From Chloroflexota bacterium (GTDB lineage Bacteria; Chloroflexota; Dehalococcoidia; UBA2979), in assembly GCA_009839925.1 (NCBI GenBank), contig VXOS01000165.1, positions 1-34,988 of the forward strand: a DNA stretch of 34,988 nucleotides, read 5' to 3'. Numbering within the stretch: the first letter of the stretch is position 1; each line of letters starts with the position of its first letter. A program made the position numbers and the translations under genes. Shown here in pieces: positions 34,958 through 34,988 of this stretch. Under the pieces are notes generated by a model. The model did not search any database. It saw only the letters and a list, made by a program, of their open reading frames with translations, and was not told the origin of the DNA.

Positions 34958-34988
34958 ACCGCCCCCACGCGGAGGATAAACATAAGTC

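Overview
The window is a GC-rich (about 70%), densely packed bacterial chromosome segment with many GTG starts and 4-base ATGA/GTGA stop-start overlaps. The gene set (cdaA-cdaR-der-plsY-gpsA run, comEA/comEC, DUF1015, the SerA/class V aminotransferase pair, a 14-kD-type NDH-1 cluster without the NADH module) and the form of PlsY point to Chloroflexota, most likely a Dehalococcoidia-like lineage. This is inference, with no marker-gene search behind it. A stretch that closely matches an Illumina Nextera adapter near the left end suggests the contig comes from a short-read, probably metagenomic, assembly.

Layout. 1-191: intergenic, with two inverted copies of a REP-like repeat. 192-2862 (minus): an acyl-CoA dehydrogenase translationally coupled to an APH-fold kinase with a DUF6285 tail. 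The kinase reading frame is broken by the adapter-like sequence. 3003-6768 (plus): selA overlapping mutS2. 6769-7082: intergenic with a third REP-like copy, a hairpin repeat and a short tandem repeat. 7083-11200: class V aminotransferase and serA (plus) converging on a DUF1015 gene (minus), a likely serine-metabolism module. 11190-11549: HIT hydrolase. 11554-15514 (minus): a conserved small protein, comEA, comEC and rph, i.e. DNA uptake plus RNase PH. 15617-16945: amidase. 17075-23227 (plus): argF, the c-di-AMP cyclase cdaA and its partner cdaR, der GTPase, plsY and gpsA (glycerophospholipid synthesis), nearly all overlapping. 23278-25366 (plus): HEAT-repeat protein, Nudix hydrolase, GNAT acetyltransferase, each overlapping the next by 4 bases. 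25491-34905 (plus): nuoA, C, D, H, J, K, a small unrecognised gene, nuoL, M, N.

The most notable biology is the NDH-1 (complex I) cluster. Every iron-sulphur subunit is absent: nuoB between A and C, nuoI between H and J, and nuoE/F/G. The junctions left behind are tight stop-start couplings, so the membrane proton-pumping arm and the quinone-site subunits C/D are encoded without their electron-transfer partners, which must be elsewhere or replaced. A 62-residue protein sits between nuoK and nuoL. Second, the dehydrogenase/kinase pair resembles a split form of the ACAD10/11 and LvaA/LvaC systems that break down 4-hydroxyacyl-CoA through a phosphorylated intermediate. Third, DUF1015 beside serA carries a DGHHR motif reminiscent of the ParB/Srx-type serine kinase fold.

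No tRNA, rRNA, CRISPR array, insertion sequence or prophage was seen.
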